Source: Actinomycetes bacterium
GTDB taxonomy: Bacteria; Actinomycetota; Acidimicrobiia; Spongiisociales; UBA5794
Direction: 5' to 3'
Assembly (NCBI GenBank): GCA_023336875.1
Contig: JAMBLH010000071.1
Span: forward strand, 1-19,300
DNA length: 19,300 nucleotides
Part shown: positions 8,301 to 14,665 of the stretch, one piece after another
Numbering within the stretch: position 1 is the first letter of the stretch
How the letters are laid out: every line of letters starts with the position of its first letter
Notes under the pieces: generated by a model
The model's input: the letters and a program-made list of their open reading frames with translations, nothing else
What the model was told of the DNA's origin: nothing
The model's database searches: none
Translations under genes and position numbers: made by a program

Positions 8301-8705
8301 CTAGGGGAGGACGACGGGAAGGCCGGTTTCGTACCAGTTTGCAATGCCGCCATCGATCTCGGTCACATTCGTGAATCCAAGGTCAGCAAACGTGCTCATC
8401 GCCTCACCCGAGCGGCTACCGCTCCGGCAGTACACGACGTAGCGGGCATCCTTGTCGAGCGCGTCCAGGTCGGATGAGAACGTTGGCTCGTAGAAGTCGA
8501 TGTTGATGGCGCCCTCGATGATGCCTTGGTCGAACTCCGCGGGAGTTCTGATGTCGAGGATGATCTCGCTGGAATCCTCTGCAATGATTGTTGCGGCGGC
8601 ATCTGGACTCACCGTTTCGAGTGTTGCGGAACTCGATGAGCAGCCAGCGAGGACCACAGCGCCGAGCATGAGACCTGCAATCAGTGCCTTCGTGTTGGAT
8701 TTCAT
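8301..8705 (-). CDS. Lipoprotein with rhodanese domain
   Basis: 134 residues from the chosen start. MKSNTKALIAGLMLGAVVLAGC is a lipoprotein signal with a VLAGC lipobox (Cys22), then a Ser-rich linker and one rhodanese domain (about 28-134): ILDIRTPAEFDQGIIEGAINID, the active-site loop YCRSGSRSG (Cys93) and the closing DLGFTNVTEIDGGIANW. It should carry sulfane sulfur on Cys93 while tethered to the outer face of the membrane. The frame extends 14 codons further upstream, but ATG 8705 has GAAGGG about 9 nt before it and overlaps the stop of the preceding rhodanese gene as ATGA, which fixes the start. The catalytic loop is identical to that of its cytosolic neighbour, suggesting duplication followed by gain of an export signal. 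Confidence 0.9.
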   Translation of the reverse strand: MKSNTKALIAGLMLGAVVLAGCSSSSATLETVSPDAAATIIAEDSSEIILDIRTPAEFDQGIIEGAINIDFYEPTFSSDLDALDKDARYVVYCRSGSRSGEAMSTFADLGFTNVTEIDGGIANWYETGLPVVLP

Positions 8706-9031
8706 CTTTGGGACCCTTCTTTGAGAGGCAGTCCAGCACGTGACCATGCAAGAATGCCACCTTTGACGTTGTGTGCTTCGATGTCATGTTGAGAGAGAAA
8801 ACGCGCCGCAGCACCCGATCGGCTGCCGCTCCGACAGAACGCAAGCACCTTGGTTCCCTGGAGCTCGCTGAGCCGCTCGGGAATCGATTCGAGGACCATA
8901 TGAACGGAGCCAGGCGGATAGCCCTGGGCCCTCTCTCGTGCTGTTCGGACGTCGAGAATGACGTACCCGTCGTCGGCGGCCATCTGACTGGCTGTCTCGA
9001 CGTCGACTGCTGTCTTGTCACGACTGAACAT
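8702..9031 (-). CDS. Single-domain rhodanese sulfurtransferase
   Basis: 109 residues, one rhodanese domain with no export signal: VDVETASQMAADDGYVILDVRT at the N-terminus, the active-site loop AFCRSGSRSG with Cys66, and FLSQHDIEAHNVKGGILAW at the C-terminus. Single-domain rhodaneses move sulfane sulfur between thiols, here probably glutathione- or mycothiol-type persulfides, thiosulfate or sulfite. AGAAGG 9 nt upstream supports the ATG at 9031. It is the first gene of a minus-strand pair (4-nt overlap with the lipoprotein rhodanese) and diverges from the dioxygenase-rhodanese gene; the shared space carries two tandem operator-like palindromes, so it is likely induced by persulfide. Confidence 0.92.
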   Translation of the reverse strand: MFSRDKTAVDVETASQMAADDGYVILDVRTARERAQGYPPGSVHMVLESIPERLSELQGTKVLAFCRSGSRSGAAARFLSQHDIEAHNVKGGILAWSRAGLPLKEGSQR

Positions 9032-9057
9032 TTGTGCTTTCCTTCTGGGAGGTTGGT

Positions 9058-9083
9058 TACCCGAATGGGTACCCAGGGGGGTA
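9058..9083. promoter_or_regulatory. Tandem CstR/CsoR-type operators in the divergent promoter
   Basis: Two overlapping palindromes of the form TACCC-N4-GGGTA: TACCC-GAAT-GGGTA (9058-9071) and TACCC-AGGG-GGGTA (9070-9083), sharing two bases, centres 12 bp apart. CsoR/CstR-family repressors are known to bind G/C-tract palindromes of this kind. A third site of the same form lies on the promoter of the DUF156 repressor gene in this window. Position: 27 nt upstream of the minus-strand rhodanese start and overlapping the plus-strand -10. Confidence 0.75.
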
Positions 9084-9087
9084 TACT
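9082..9087 (+). promoter_or_regulatory. -10 element of the dioxygenase-rhodanese gene
   Basis: TATACT matches the -10 consensus closely. Its first two bases are the end of the second operator, so a bound repressor would occlude RNA polymerase. Predicted transcription start is about 9094, giving a leader of about 30 nt. The -35 region falls inside the first operator. Confidence 0.6.
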
Positions 9088-9123
9088 AGTCTGACGCCGG
9101 ATCAATTGAAAGAGTTCCCCAAC

Positions 9124-10488
9124 ATGACTCTCGACCTTTCAGAGGCTGGAACGAAGGCCTTCGCGAAGCAGATCTCCACAGCGAGCCTGGGTGATCACTC
9201 CTACATCGTCGTCGTCGACGACCAGGCGGTGGCGATCGACATTCAGCGCGACCTGGACCGATTCGATGATGTGTTGTCCGGTATAGACGCTTCATTGGTC
9301 GCCGTGTTCGAGACTCACATTCACAATGACTATGTCAGCGGAGGAAAACGATTCGCCGATGATCACGGCGCGGCCTACGTGCTGCCGGCAAACACTGGTG
9401 CTCCGTACTATCACACACCCCTTTCTGACGGGGAGACGATGCCTGTCGGCGGGTGGGTGATGCGGGCAATGCACACGCCTGGTCACACGTTCAATCACAC
9501 GTCCTACGTTCTCGAGTCCCCCGATGGTCCCGTCGCCATCTTCTCCGGAGGGTCGATGCTCGTTGGAGCAGTCGGCCGCTCGGACCTCCTCGGTCCCGAT
9601 AACACAGAGCAGTTGCTGAATGATCAGTACGAGTCCATGCATCGTATTGCGAGTGAACTCCCCGATCCGTCGCTCGTCGCACCAACCCATGGCTCCGGTT
9701 CGTTCTGTGCGGCAGGCAACGTCTCAGCCACGACCAGCACCATTGCGCAGGAGAGACTTCAGAACCCCGCACTCATAGCGCCATCGGTTTCGGCCTTCGG
9801 GATGAGCCAGTTGATGGGTTACAGACAGTTTCCCGCGTACTACCGCTACATGGCCCCTGCAAACCTTGAGCCGCTGGGAGCTCCGCCAATCGATCCTCTC
9901 CCCGTGATCAACGAGGCTGGCGACACGTTGGGTACGACGATCGTTGATGTCCGCGCATTCACTGAATTCGCCGCCGGTCACATTCCGGGCTCGCTGTCGT
10001 TCGAGATCTCGAACGACGACGCGGTGTACATGGGTTGGACACTCAATTGGGGATCACCACTGATCCTCGTTGGCAGTGCCGACCAGGTTGAAACCGTAAG
10101 GGTCCATCTGCAGCGGATTGGATGGGATGATGTTGTCGGTCGCATCGACCCAGAGAATCTCACGGCCTTTGCGGACGGACCGCTCACGACGATAGAGATC
10201 GTCGACTTCGCTGGCATCGGAGACGCGGCCGCACTCGCCATGCTCGACGTGCGAGACCCGGTTGAGCATGAGGGTGGTGTGATTCCTGGGGCAGATCTGG
10301 CGCATCTGCCGAAGGTTGCGGACGATCCGGAACCCTACGTCGCCAACGGCAAGGTATTCGTGTATTGCGCCAGTGGCTACCGAGCGGGTATTGCGGCGAG
10401 CTTCATACTGGCAGCGGGCGGTACCCCGGCTGTGGTGAAGGACAATCTCGCGAAGTTCAGCGGTCTGCTGGTCACGCCTGCCGTTTAG
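9124..10488 (+). CDS. CstB-like persulfide dioxygenase-rhodanese fusion
   Basis: 454 residues, close to staphylococcal CstB. Three parts: a metallo-beta-lactamase/ETHE1-like domain (about 1-235) with THIHNDY (His65, His67, Asp69), HTPGHT (His121), SGGSMLVGAVGRSD (141-154) and a late THGSGS; a degenerate rhodanese domain (about 265-350) without Cys; and a catalytic rhodanese domain (about 360-454) with YCASGYRAG (Cys415). By family, the enzyme oxidises low-molecular-weight persulfide with O2 and the rhodanese moves the product sulfur toward thiosulfate. The usual His after THxHxD is Tyr70, and the ETHE1 iron-ligand Asp of TGD is Gly. The open frame reaches 9034, but that extension crosses the operator and -10, so ATG 9124 with AAAGAG 9 nt upstream is chosen. 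It overlaps the convergent DUF4870 gene by 17 nt. Confidence 0.9.
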   Translation: MTLDLSEAGTKAFAKQISTASLGDHSYIVVVDDQAVAIDIQRDLDRFDDVLSGIDASLVAVFETHIHNDYVSGGKRFADDHGAAYVLPANTGAPYYHTPLSDGETMPVGGWVMRAMHTPGHTFNHTSYVLESPDGPVAIFSGGSMLVGAVGRSDLLGPDNTEQLLNDQYESMHRIASELPDPSLVAPTHGSGSFCAAGNVSATTSTIAQERLQNPALIAPSVSAFGMSQLMGYRQFPAYYRYMAPANLEPLGAPPIDPLPVINEAGDTLGTTIVDVRAFTEFAAGHIPGSLSFEISNDDAVYMGWTLNWGSPLILVGSADQVETVRVHLQRIGWDDVVGRIDPENLTAFADGPLTTIEIVDFAGIGDAAALAMLDVRDPVEHEGGVIPGADLAHLPKVADDPEPYVANGKVFVYCASGYRAGIAASFILAAGGTPAVVKDNLAKFSGLLVTPAV

Positions 10489-10903
10489 GCGTGTGCGGCT
10501 TGACCATTCGCATCGTCAGTGGATATCGGTATAGCTCTCCGCTTGCGGCCTTGATGCCAGCGATGATCGCCATCACAAACGAGAAGATGCCTACGGCGAA
10601 CAGCAGCACGATGCCCACGAAGACGATGATCAGCAGCGCAGAGATCAGACCGTAAATCAGCATCGAGAGCTGGAAGTTCAACGCCTCCCTGGAATGGAAC
10701 TCAACGAAGGAATCCTCGTCACGTTTGATAAGCCAGATGAATAGAGCGCCCAGAACGTAGATGCCAACCAGTGGTGAAACATGTGCTGCGACTGCCCATC
10801 CCCTCGAGTCCGAGGGCACATCTTGCGGATCGGCCATCTCGAGCTCTTCTGATTCGAAGGTAGGCGACGGGTCGCGAGGATCTGCTGGCAAGTTGTCGGT
10901 CAT
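10472..10903 (-). CDS. DUF4870 (Tic20-like) small membrane protein
   Basis: 143 residues. An acidic, Pro-rich N-terminal tail (about 1-33) is followed by the DUF4870 pattern: GWAVAAHVSPLVGIYVLGALFIWLIKRDEDSFVEFHSREALNFQLSM, then two closely spaced hydrophobic helices (about 80-118) and a short basic end. Three or four membrane segments in total. The molecular function of the family is not established. ATG 10903 is preferred to GTG 10909 because GGAG lies 5 nt before it. It begins 29 nt after the stop of the CstR-like repressor on the same strand, so it is probably on the repressor transcript, linking it to the persulfide regulon. Confidence 0.85.
   Translation of the reverse strand: MTDNLPADPRDPSPTFESEELEMADPQDVPSDSRGWAVAAHVSPLVGIYVLGALFIWLIKRDEDSFVEFHSREALNFQLSMLIYGLISALLIIVFVGIVLLFAVGIFSFVMAIIAGIKAASGELYRYPLTMRMVKPHTPKRQA
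10473..10493. terminator. Bidirectional terminator hairpin in overlapping gene ends
   Basis: CACGCCT (10473-10479) and AGGCGTG (10487-10493) form a perfect 7-bp stem with a 7-nt loop. It lies across the stop codons of the convergent dioxygenase-rhodanese (plus) and DUF4870 (minus) genes, where it can serve both. Confidence 0.55.
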
Positions 10904-10932
10904 TTTCACTCCGTGGATGACTGGTTGCCAGG

Positions 10933-11202
10933 CTAGCTAAGACGGAGAAACATCTTCTCAAGGGCGTCAGATGAATACCCCTGAGCAGTCGCAAGCTCGG
11001 GGTTGAGCCTGCACTGTTCCATAGTTGCGGAAAAGAACCGGAATCCCGCCCTGCTCAGAGCCCTGTTCGCAGCGGCGAACTGGGTGAGAACATCGTTGCA
11101 GTCTCGACCCTCCTCGATCATGGTTTGGAGACCACGAAGTTGGCCCTCGACACGTTTGAGTCGGTTGATGATGTCGTCGCGGTCCCCATGTTGAAGTTCC
11201 AT
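10933..11202 (-). CDS. CsoR/CstR-family (DUF156) transcriptional repressor
   Basis: 89 residues, the normal length of this all-helical family. Signature: RLKRVEGQLRGLQTMIEEGRDC (Cys35), QFAAANRAL, then FFSATMEQC (Cys64). The two Cys are 29 residues apart, as in CsoR and CstR. At the position of the CsoR copper-binding His (four before the second Cys) there is Thr60, so it is unlikely to sense Cu(I). Cys-only members of this type (CstR) sense persulfides by forming Cys-Sn-Cys links and then release DNA. The neighbouring rhodanese and dioxygenase genes agree. Its own promoter carries the palindrome present upstream of those genes, implying autoregulation. Ligand assignment is inference from the residue change and context. 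Confidence 0.9.
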   Translation of the reverse strand: MELQHGDRDDIINRLKRVEGQLRGLQTMIEEGRDCNDVLTQFAAANRALSRAGFRFFSATMEQCRLNPELATAQGYSSDALEKMFLRLS

Positions 11203-11208
11203 GATCCA

Positions 11209-11229
11209 ATGATACCCCCAGGGGTTATC
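11209..11229 (-). promoter_or_regulatory. Leaderless promoter and operator of the CstR-like gene
   Basis: Operator: GATACCCCCAGGGGTTATC at 11211-11229 on the plus strand, a near-perfect palindrome containing TACCC-N4-GGGTT (11213-11226). The -10 hexamer on the minus strand is TATCAT (11209-11214), followed by exactly 6 nt and the ATG at 11202, so the message should be leaderless. Operator and -10 overlap by four bases, so repressor and polymerase cannot bind together. The rest of the 149-nt gap up to 11351 shows no gene or clear signal. Confidence 0.7.
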
Positions 11230-11351
11230 AAGTCATAGCGGCGGACCCGCGTCGGTAGGCGTGCAAAGTCTCTTAGGGCTCCGGAACAGAAACCCGCAAG
11301 AGTCGGCGCAACGTCTCCTCGTGCCTCGAGTTGTGCGCACACTTCGATGGC

Positions 11352-12683
11352 TCAGACCACTGCTGACAGAGTCCACTGTCCTGGAACACCCTTGAGTACT
11401 TGAGTTTCTCGCTCATCGAACACGATCGGGGAACCGACAACGAGACCAGGGACGGTGGGCGAAACCCAGATCTCGCCGTTTGCCGCAAGCGATTGGATAC
11501 GTGAAGCGACGATGACAGCCATACCGCTGACGTCGTCCCCTCTCCTGTCAATCTCACCTGTGTGTATTCCGGCTCGAATCTCTAGACCGAGGGAGGCGAG
11601 GCTGTCGCGGATTCGTTCCGTGGCTTCGATGGCGCGTCCTGGTCCATCGAAGACCGCCAGGACCCCATCGCCCGTGCTCTTTATGAACTCGCCTCGATAC
11701 TGATCGATGATCGCGCGCACAATCCGATCGTGGCTTTCCAAAGTTGACTTCCATGCCGAGTCGCCAATGGCAGCAGCGTTCGCGGTGGACTGGACAAGAT
11801 CCGTGAACACAACCGTTGCGAGCATCCGATCAAGTGTTCCCCTTCGTGTCGGCTGAGATCCTGTGATGAATTCTTCTATGGCATCGGCGTACCGTTCGAG
11901 GTCTTCCGACCTCTCGCTCCAATGGAATGCGTCATCGACAATCACGAGTTGACAGTCGCGTATGAGTTCAGCGCCCATTCGTGCGGTTTCGCTGGGGCTG
12001 ATGGGGTCGTGAGCGCAGTGGACGATGAGTGCCGGACACTGGATGGCGTGGAGCGCAGGGAGTACGTTGACGGACATGTCAGCTCTGAGCGCGGTCTCAA
12101 CGGCTCGTGGCGACGCGGTATTCCTCTCATAGCGGGAACGCAGTTCGGGGCTTGTTTCCGCGGCGGCTCGAACGAACGCTGAGAGCGTACTTCCGCTACC
12201 CCAGCCCTGCACAGCGTTCTCGATGAAGTTTGATACCCATGCCTTTGCCCTCTCCGGATGTGGACGTCCTGGCGCAAGTGGACCTCTGAGAAGACCTCCA
12301 ACTGATGAGACCGAGTCCGTTCTGTGCGGATACGTTGCTGCCAACAGCATCGCAAGAGCACCGCCTTCAGATACACCCAGTACATGTGCCGACGCGAATC
12401 CAGCAGCATCCATCACAGCGACCAGATCATCCATCCGAGTCTCGAGCGTACCGTCGCCAAGCTCGCGGTCACTGAGTCCCGAGCCGCGCTTGTCGAATAT
12501 CAGCACCTGCCCCATCGAAGCTAGCCGTTCGAAGAATCGGACCGATGCTGGGAAATCCCAATCCAACTCCAGATGAGAAAACAGACCTGGGACCCAAACG
12601 AGCTTGCGATCGCCTTCTCCGATGACGTGATATGCAATGGAGAATCCGCTGGCTGCTGTGTAGGAAATTGGTCCGCGAATCAT
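11352..12683 (-). CDS. Alpha/beta hydrolase fused to class III adenylate cyclase (LipJ-like)
   Basis: 443 residues in two domains. The alpha/beta hydrolase (about 10-275) has the nucleophile elbow GVSEGG with Ser105, acid Asp226 in HCAHDP, and His254 in DAFHW. The class III cyclase (about 285-443) has metal Asp295 in VVFTDLVQST and Asp339 in KSTGDG, adenine-recognition Lys335 and Asp384, and transition-state Arg395. The Asn usually four residues before that Arg is Ile391. The Lys/Asp pair favours ATP over GTP, so the product is probably cAMP. The layout matches mycobacterial Rv1900c (LipJ), where the hydrolase part may act as a ligand sensor. No signal peptide or membrane helix: cytosolic. 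It starts from its own leaderless promoter 60 nt after the ABC permease. Confidence 0.9.
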   Translation of the reverse strand: MIRGPISYTAASGFSIAYHVIGEGDRKLVWVPGLFSHLELDWDFPASVRFFERLASMGQVLIFDKRGSGLSDRELGDGTLETRMDDLVAVMDAAGFASAHVLGVSEGGALAMLLAATYPHRTDSVSSVGGLLRGPLAPGRPHPERAKAWVSNFIENAVQGWGSGSTLSAFVRAAAETSPELRSRYERNTASPRAVETALRADMSVNVLPALHAIQCPALIVHCAHDPISPSETARMGAELIRDCQLVIVDDAFHWSERSEDLERYADAIEEFITGSQPTRRGTLDRMLATVVFTDLVQSTANAAAIGDSAWKSTLESHDRIVRAIIDQYRGEFIKSTGDGVLAVFDGPGRAIEATERIRDSLASLGLEIRAGIHTGEIDRRGDDVSGMAVIVASRIQSLAANGEIWVSPTVPGLVVGSPIVFDERETQVLKGVPGQWTLSAVV

Positions 12684-12695
12684 TGACCGAGGCTA
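12684..12695 (-). promoter_or_regulatory. Leaderless promoter -10 of the hydrolase-cyclase gene
   Basis: On the minus strand TAGCCT (12690-12695) is followed by exactly 6 nt and the ATG at 12683, with no Shine-Dalgarno. The sequence GCTAGCCTCG is identical to that before the EamA gene on the plus strand. Confidence 0.55.
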
Positions 12696-12743
12696 GCAAT
12701 CTGGCAAGAGGCGCGCAGATTTCTATCGGTAGGTGTTGTTGGG

Positions 12744-13544
12744 TTAGGTACTGACGGCTCTTCGGTAGAGATACACACCGAGAGGGAAGAAGACGGCGAG
12801 TATTGCCGCTATCCACATCGCCGATTCGAGGATCCGTGAGCCGATTGGCAGTCCTCCCATCAGGGCTCGAACGGTACTCGCTACCACAGAGACTGGTTGG
12901 TTTGCCGCAAACCCCTGGAGCCAGCTGGGCATCGACGCAGGCGGTACGAATATCGAGCTTGCGAACACGAGAGGGAAGATGAGAACGAACGATGCGGTTT
13001 GGGCCGTTTCGGCGTTCTTCACCCAGAGGCCAAGTGAAGCCATCGCCCAGGACACGGAGAAACCGAACAGCAGGGCGATCACGACCCCAAGCGCAGCTTC
13101 GATCACCGTTCCGCCGATGCGGTAGCCAATAATCGTTCCAACGGTAAGCATGATGACGGTGACCGCGGCGTTTCTCACGAGGTCCGCCGTTGTCCGACCA
13201 GCGAGAACCGCCGATCGGGCCATCGGGAGTGAGCGGAAGCGGTCGATTACCCCAGCGGCGAGATCCTCTGTCAATCCAATTGCGGTCTGTGTCGACCCGA
13301 ATACAGCGGTTTGCACGAGGACACCTGGTAGCAGGAAGTCGATATATGAGATATCGGTACCTCGCGTGATCGCACCACCGAACACAAACGTGAAGAGCAG
13401 CAGGAAGATTATCGGTTGGACGGATGAGAAGAACAGCAGCTGAGGCAGACGAATGATCCTCAACAGGTTGCGCTTGATCATTACGGTCGTATCGCGCATC
13501 TGGTTGGTCACGTCCTGCGAGATAGATCTTGTCTGTGTTGTCAT
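12744..13544 (-). CDS. ABC-2 type exporter permease (DrrB-like)
   Basis: 266 residues. A cytosolic N-terminal segment with MIKRNLLRIIRLPQLLFFSSVQPIIFLLLFTFVFGG leads into six membrane helices typical of ABC-2 permeases; the LPGVLVQTAVFGSTQTAIGLTEDLAAGVIDRFRSLPMARSAVLAGRT stretch (about 72-120) is the conserved coupling region of the daunorubicin-resistance family, and VSWAMASLGLWVKNAETAQTASFVLIFPLVFASSIFVPPASMP is the second conserved block. It forms the membrane channel of an exporter with the ATPase encoded just upstream (4-nt ATGA overlap). The substrate is unknown; the family exports hydrophobic drugs, glycolipids or antibiotics. Confidence 0.93.
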   Translation of the reverse strand: MTTQTRSISQDVTNQMRDTTVMIKRNLLRIIRLPQLLFFSSVQPIIFLLLFTFVFGGAITRGTDISYIDFLLPGVLVQTAVFGSTQTAIGLTEDLAAGVIDRFRSLPMARSAVLAGRTTADLVRNAAVTVIMLTVGTIIGYRIGGTVIEAALGVVIALLFGFSVSWAMASLGLWVKNAETAQTASFVLIFPLVFASSIFVPPASMPSWLQGFAANQPVSVVASTVRALMGGLPIGSRILESAMWIAAILAVFFPLGVYLYRRAVST

Positions 13545-14542
13545 TTCGACCGACCCCGCTGGGGTTTGGTGCTCGCTGATTCCCCTGCCTCGGTCACCTT
13601 GTCCTCGGCAGTGCGCCCTGTGAGCGAGAGGAAGACGTCGTCGAGACTCGGCCGATGGAGTGCCAGATCGTCAGGGACGACACCTGCTTGATCGAGTCCG
13701 CGCACCACCTCGGTGAGCGTCGCGGCGCCGTTTGTTGCCGGGATCGTGAACGTGAATGACACGTCGTCCCACGCTGCCTCCTTACCGGCGATGCCGGTGA
13801 GTACAGCCCCTGCGAGATCCCGGTCGTCTGCCGATACTGCAACATCGATGATGTCACCTCCCAGCTTGGCTTTGAGATCTGATGCGGTTCCCTCAGAGAT
13901 CAACCGACCGTGGTCGATGACGCCGATGAGATCTGCAAGACGATCCGCTTCATCGAGATACTGTGTTGTGAGCATCACCGTTGCGCCTTCCTCGACGAGT
14001 TCGTTGATCAGCCCCCACATCTCGAGTCGGCTGCGTGGATCGAGTCCTGTGGTTGGCTCATCGAGGAACAGCACCTCTGGTCGACCCACAAGGCTTGCTG
14101 CCAGGTCCAATCGACGACGCATACCGCCTGAGTACGTGCTGACGGGTCGGTCACCGGCGTCATCGAGGTCGATTCGCTCCAACACCTCGCTTGCCCGCTG
14201 CTTCACTTCCTTCGAAGGCAGGTGATAGAGGTTTCCCACCATCTCCAGATTCTCGCGACCAGTGAGGAACTCATCAACGGCGGCGGTCTGCCCGGCCAAG
14301 CCAAGAGACCTGCGCGCGAGATTTGGTTGGGCAACGACATCGATGCCAGCTACGAAGCCAGCGCCGGAATCCGGTTTGAGCAGCGTCGTGAGCACTCGGA
14401 TCAGGGTTGTCTTGCCTGCGCCGTTCGGTCCGAGCAATCCGTAGATCGTTCCCGTCTCAACGCTTAGGCTGACGCCGTCCAAAGCTGTGACATCGCCAAA
14501 GCTCCGCACGATTGAATCCGCGACAATGCTCGCTTCCTCCAT
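13541..14542 (-). CDS. ABC exporter ATP-binding protein (DrrA-like)
   Basis: 333 residues from ATG 14542. Motifs in order: Walker A LLGPNGAGKTT, Q-loop region LAGQTAAVDEFLTGRENL, signature YSGGMRRRLDLA, Walker B VLFLDEPTTGLD, and TTQYLDEADRLAD, where the switch position is Gln, as is common in DrrA-type ATPases. A C-terminal extension ending near LDDVFLSLTGR is typical of drug-exporter ATPases. It powers the permease encoded next in the operon. The frame extends to TTG 14569 and ATG 14563, but the MEEASIVADSIVRSFG start aligns with the family and has GAGGAG 10 nt upstream. It lies 123 nt downstream of the GTPase gene and no strong promoter was seen between them. Confidence 0.93.
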   Translation of the reverse strand: MEEASIVADSIVRSFGDVTALDGVSLSVETGTIYGLLGPNGAGKTTLIRVLTTLLKPDSGAGFVAGIDVVAQPNLARRSLGLAGQTAAVDEFLTGRENLEMVGNLYHLPSKEVKQRASEVLERIDLDDAGDRPVSTYSGGMRRRLDLAASLVGRPEVLFLDEPTTGLDPRSRLEMWGLINELVEEGATVMLTTQYLDEADRLADLIGVIDHGRLISEGTASDLKAKLGGDIIDVAVSADDRDLAGAVLTGIAGKEAAWDDVSFTFTIPATNGAATLTEVVRGLDQAGVVPDDLALHRPSLDDVFLSLTGRTAEDKVTEAGESASTKPQRGRSK

Positions 14543-14665
14543 TGATGTCCATCTCCTCAGCATCGTCAATCTCGCTCGAGGGACAGTAATGGTCGTCGGT
14601 TGGCAGAATCACGCGAGGACGTTCAGTCGGGTGCGGCGACTCCGGTCCAACCGTGCACGTCCCGA

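Noticed and set aside
9034..9123. Upstream extension of the dioxygenase-rhodanese frame
   Set aside because: It would run through the two operators and the TATACT box; homologous domains begin near the ATG at 9124.
11332..11341. 10-bp palindrome TGTGCGCACA after the hydrolase-cyclase gene
   Set aside because: It has no loop for a terminator and is a single short palindrome with no linked signal.
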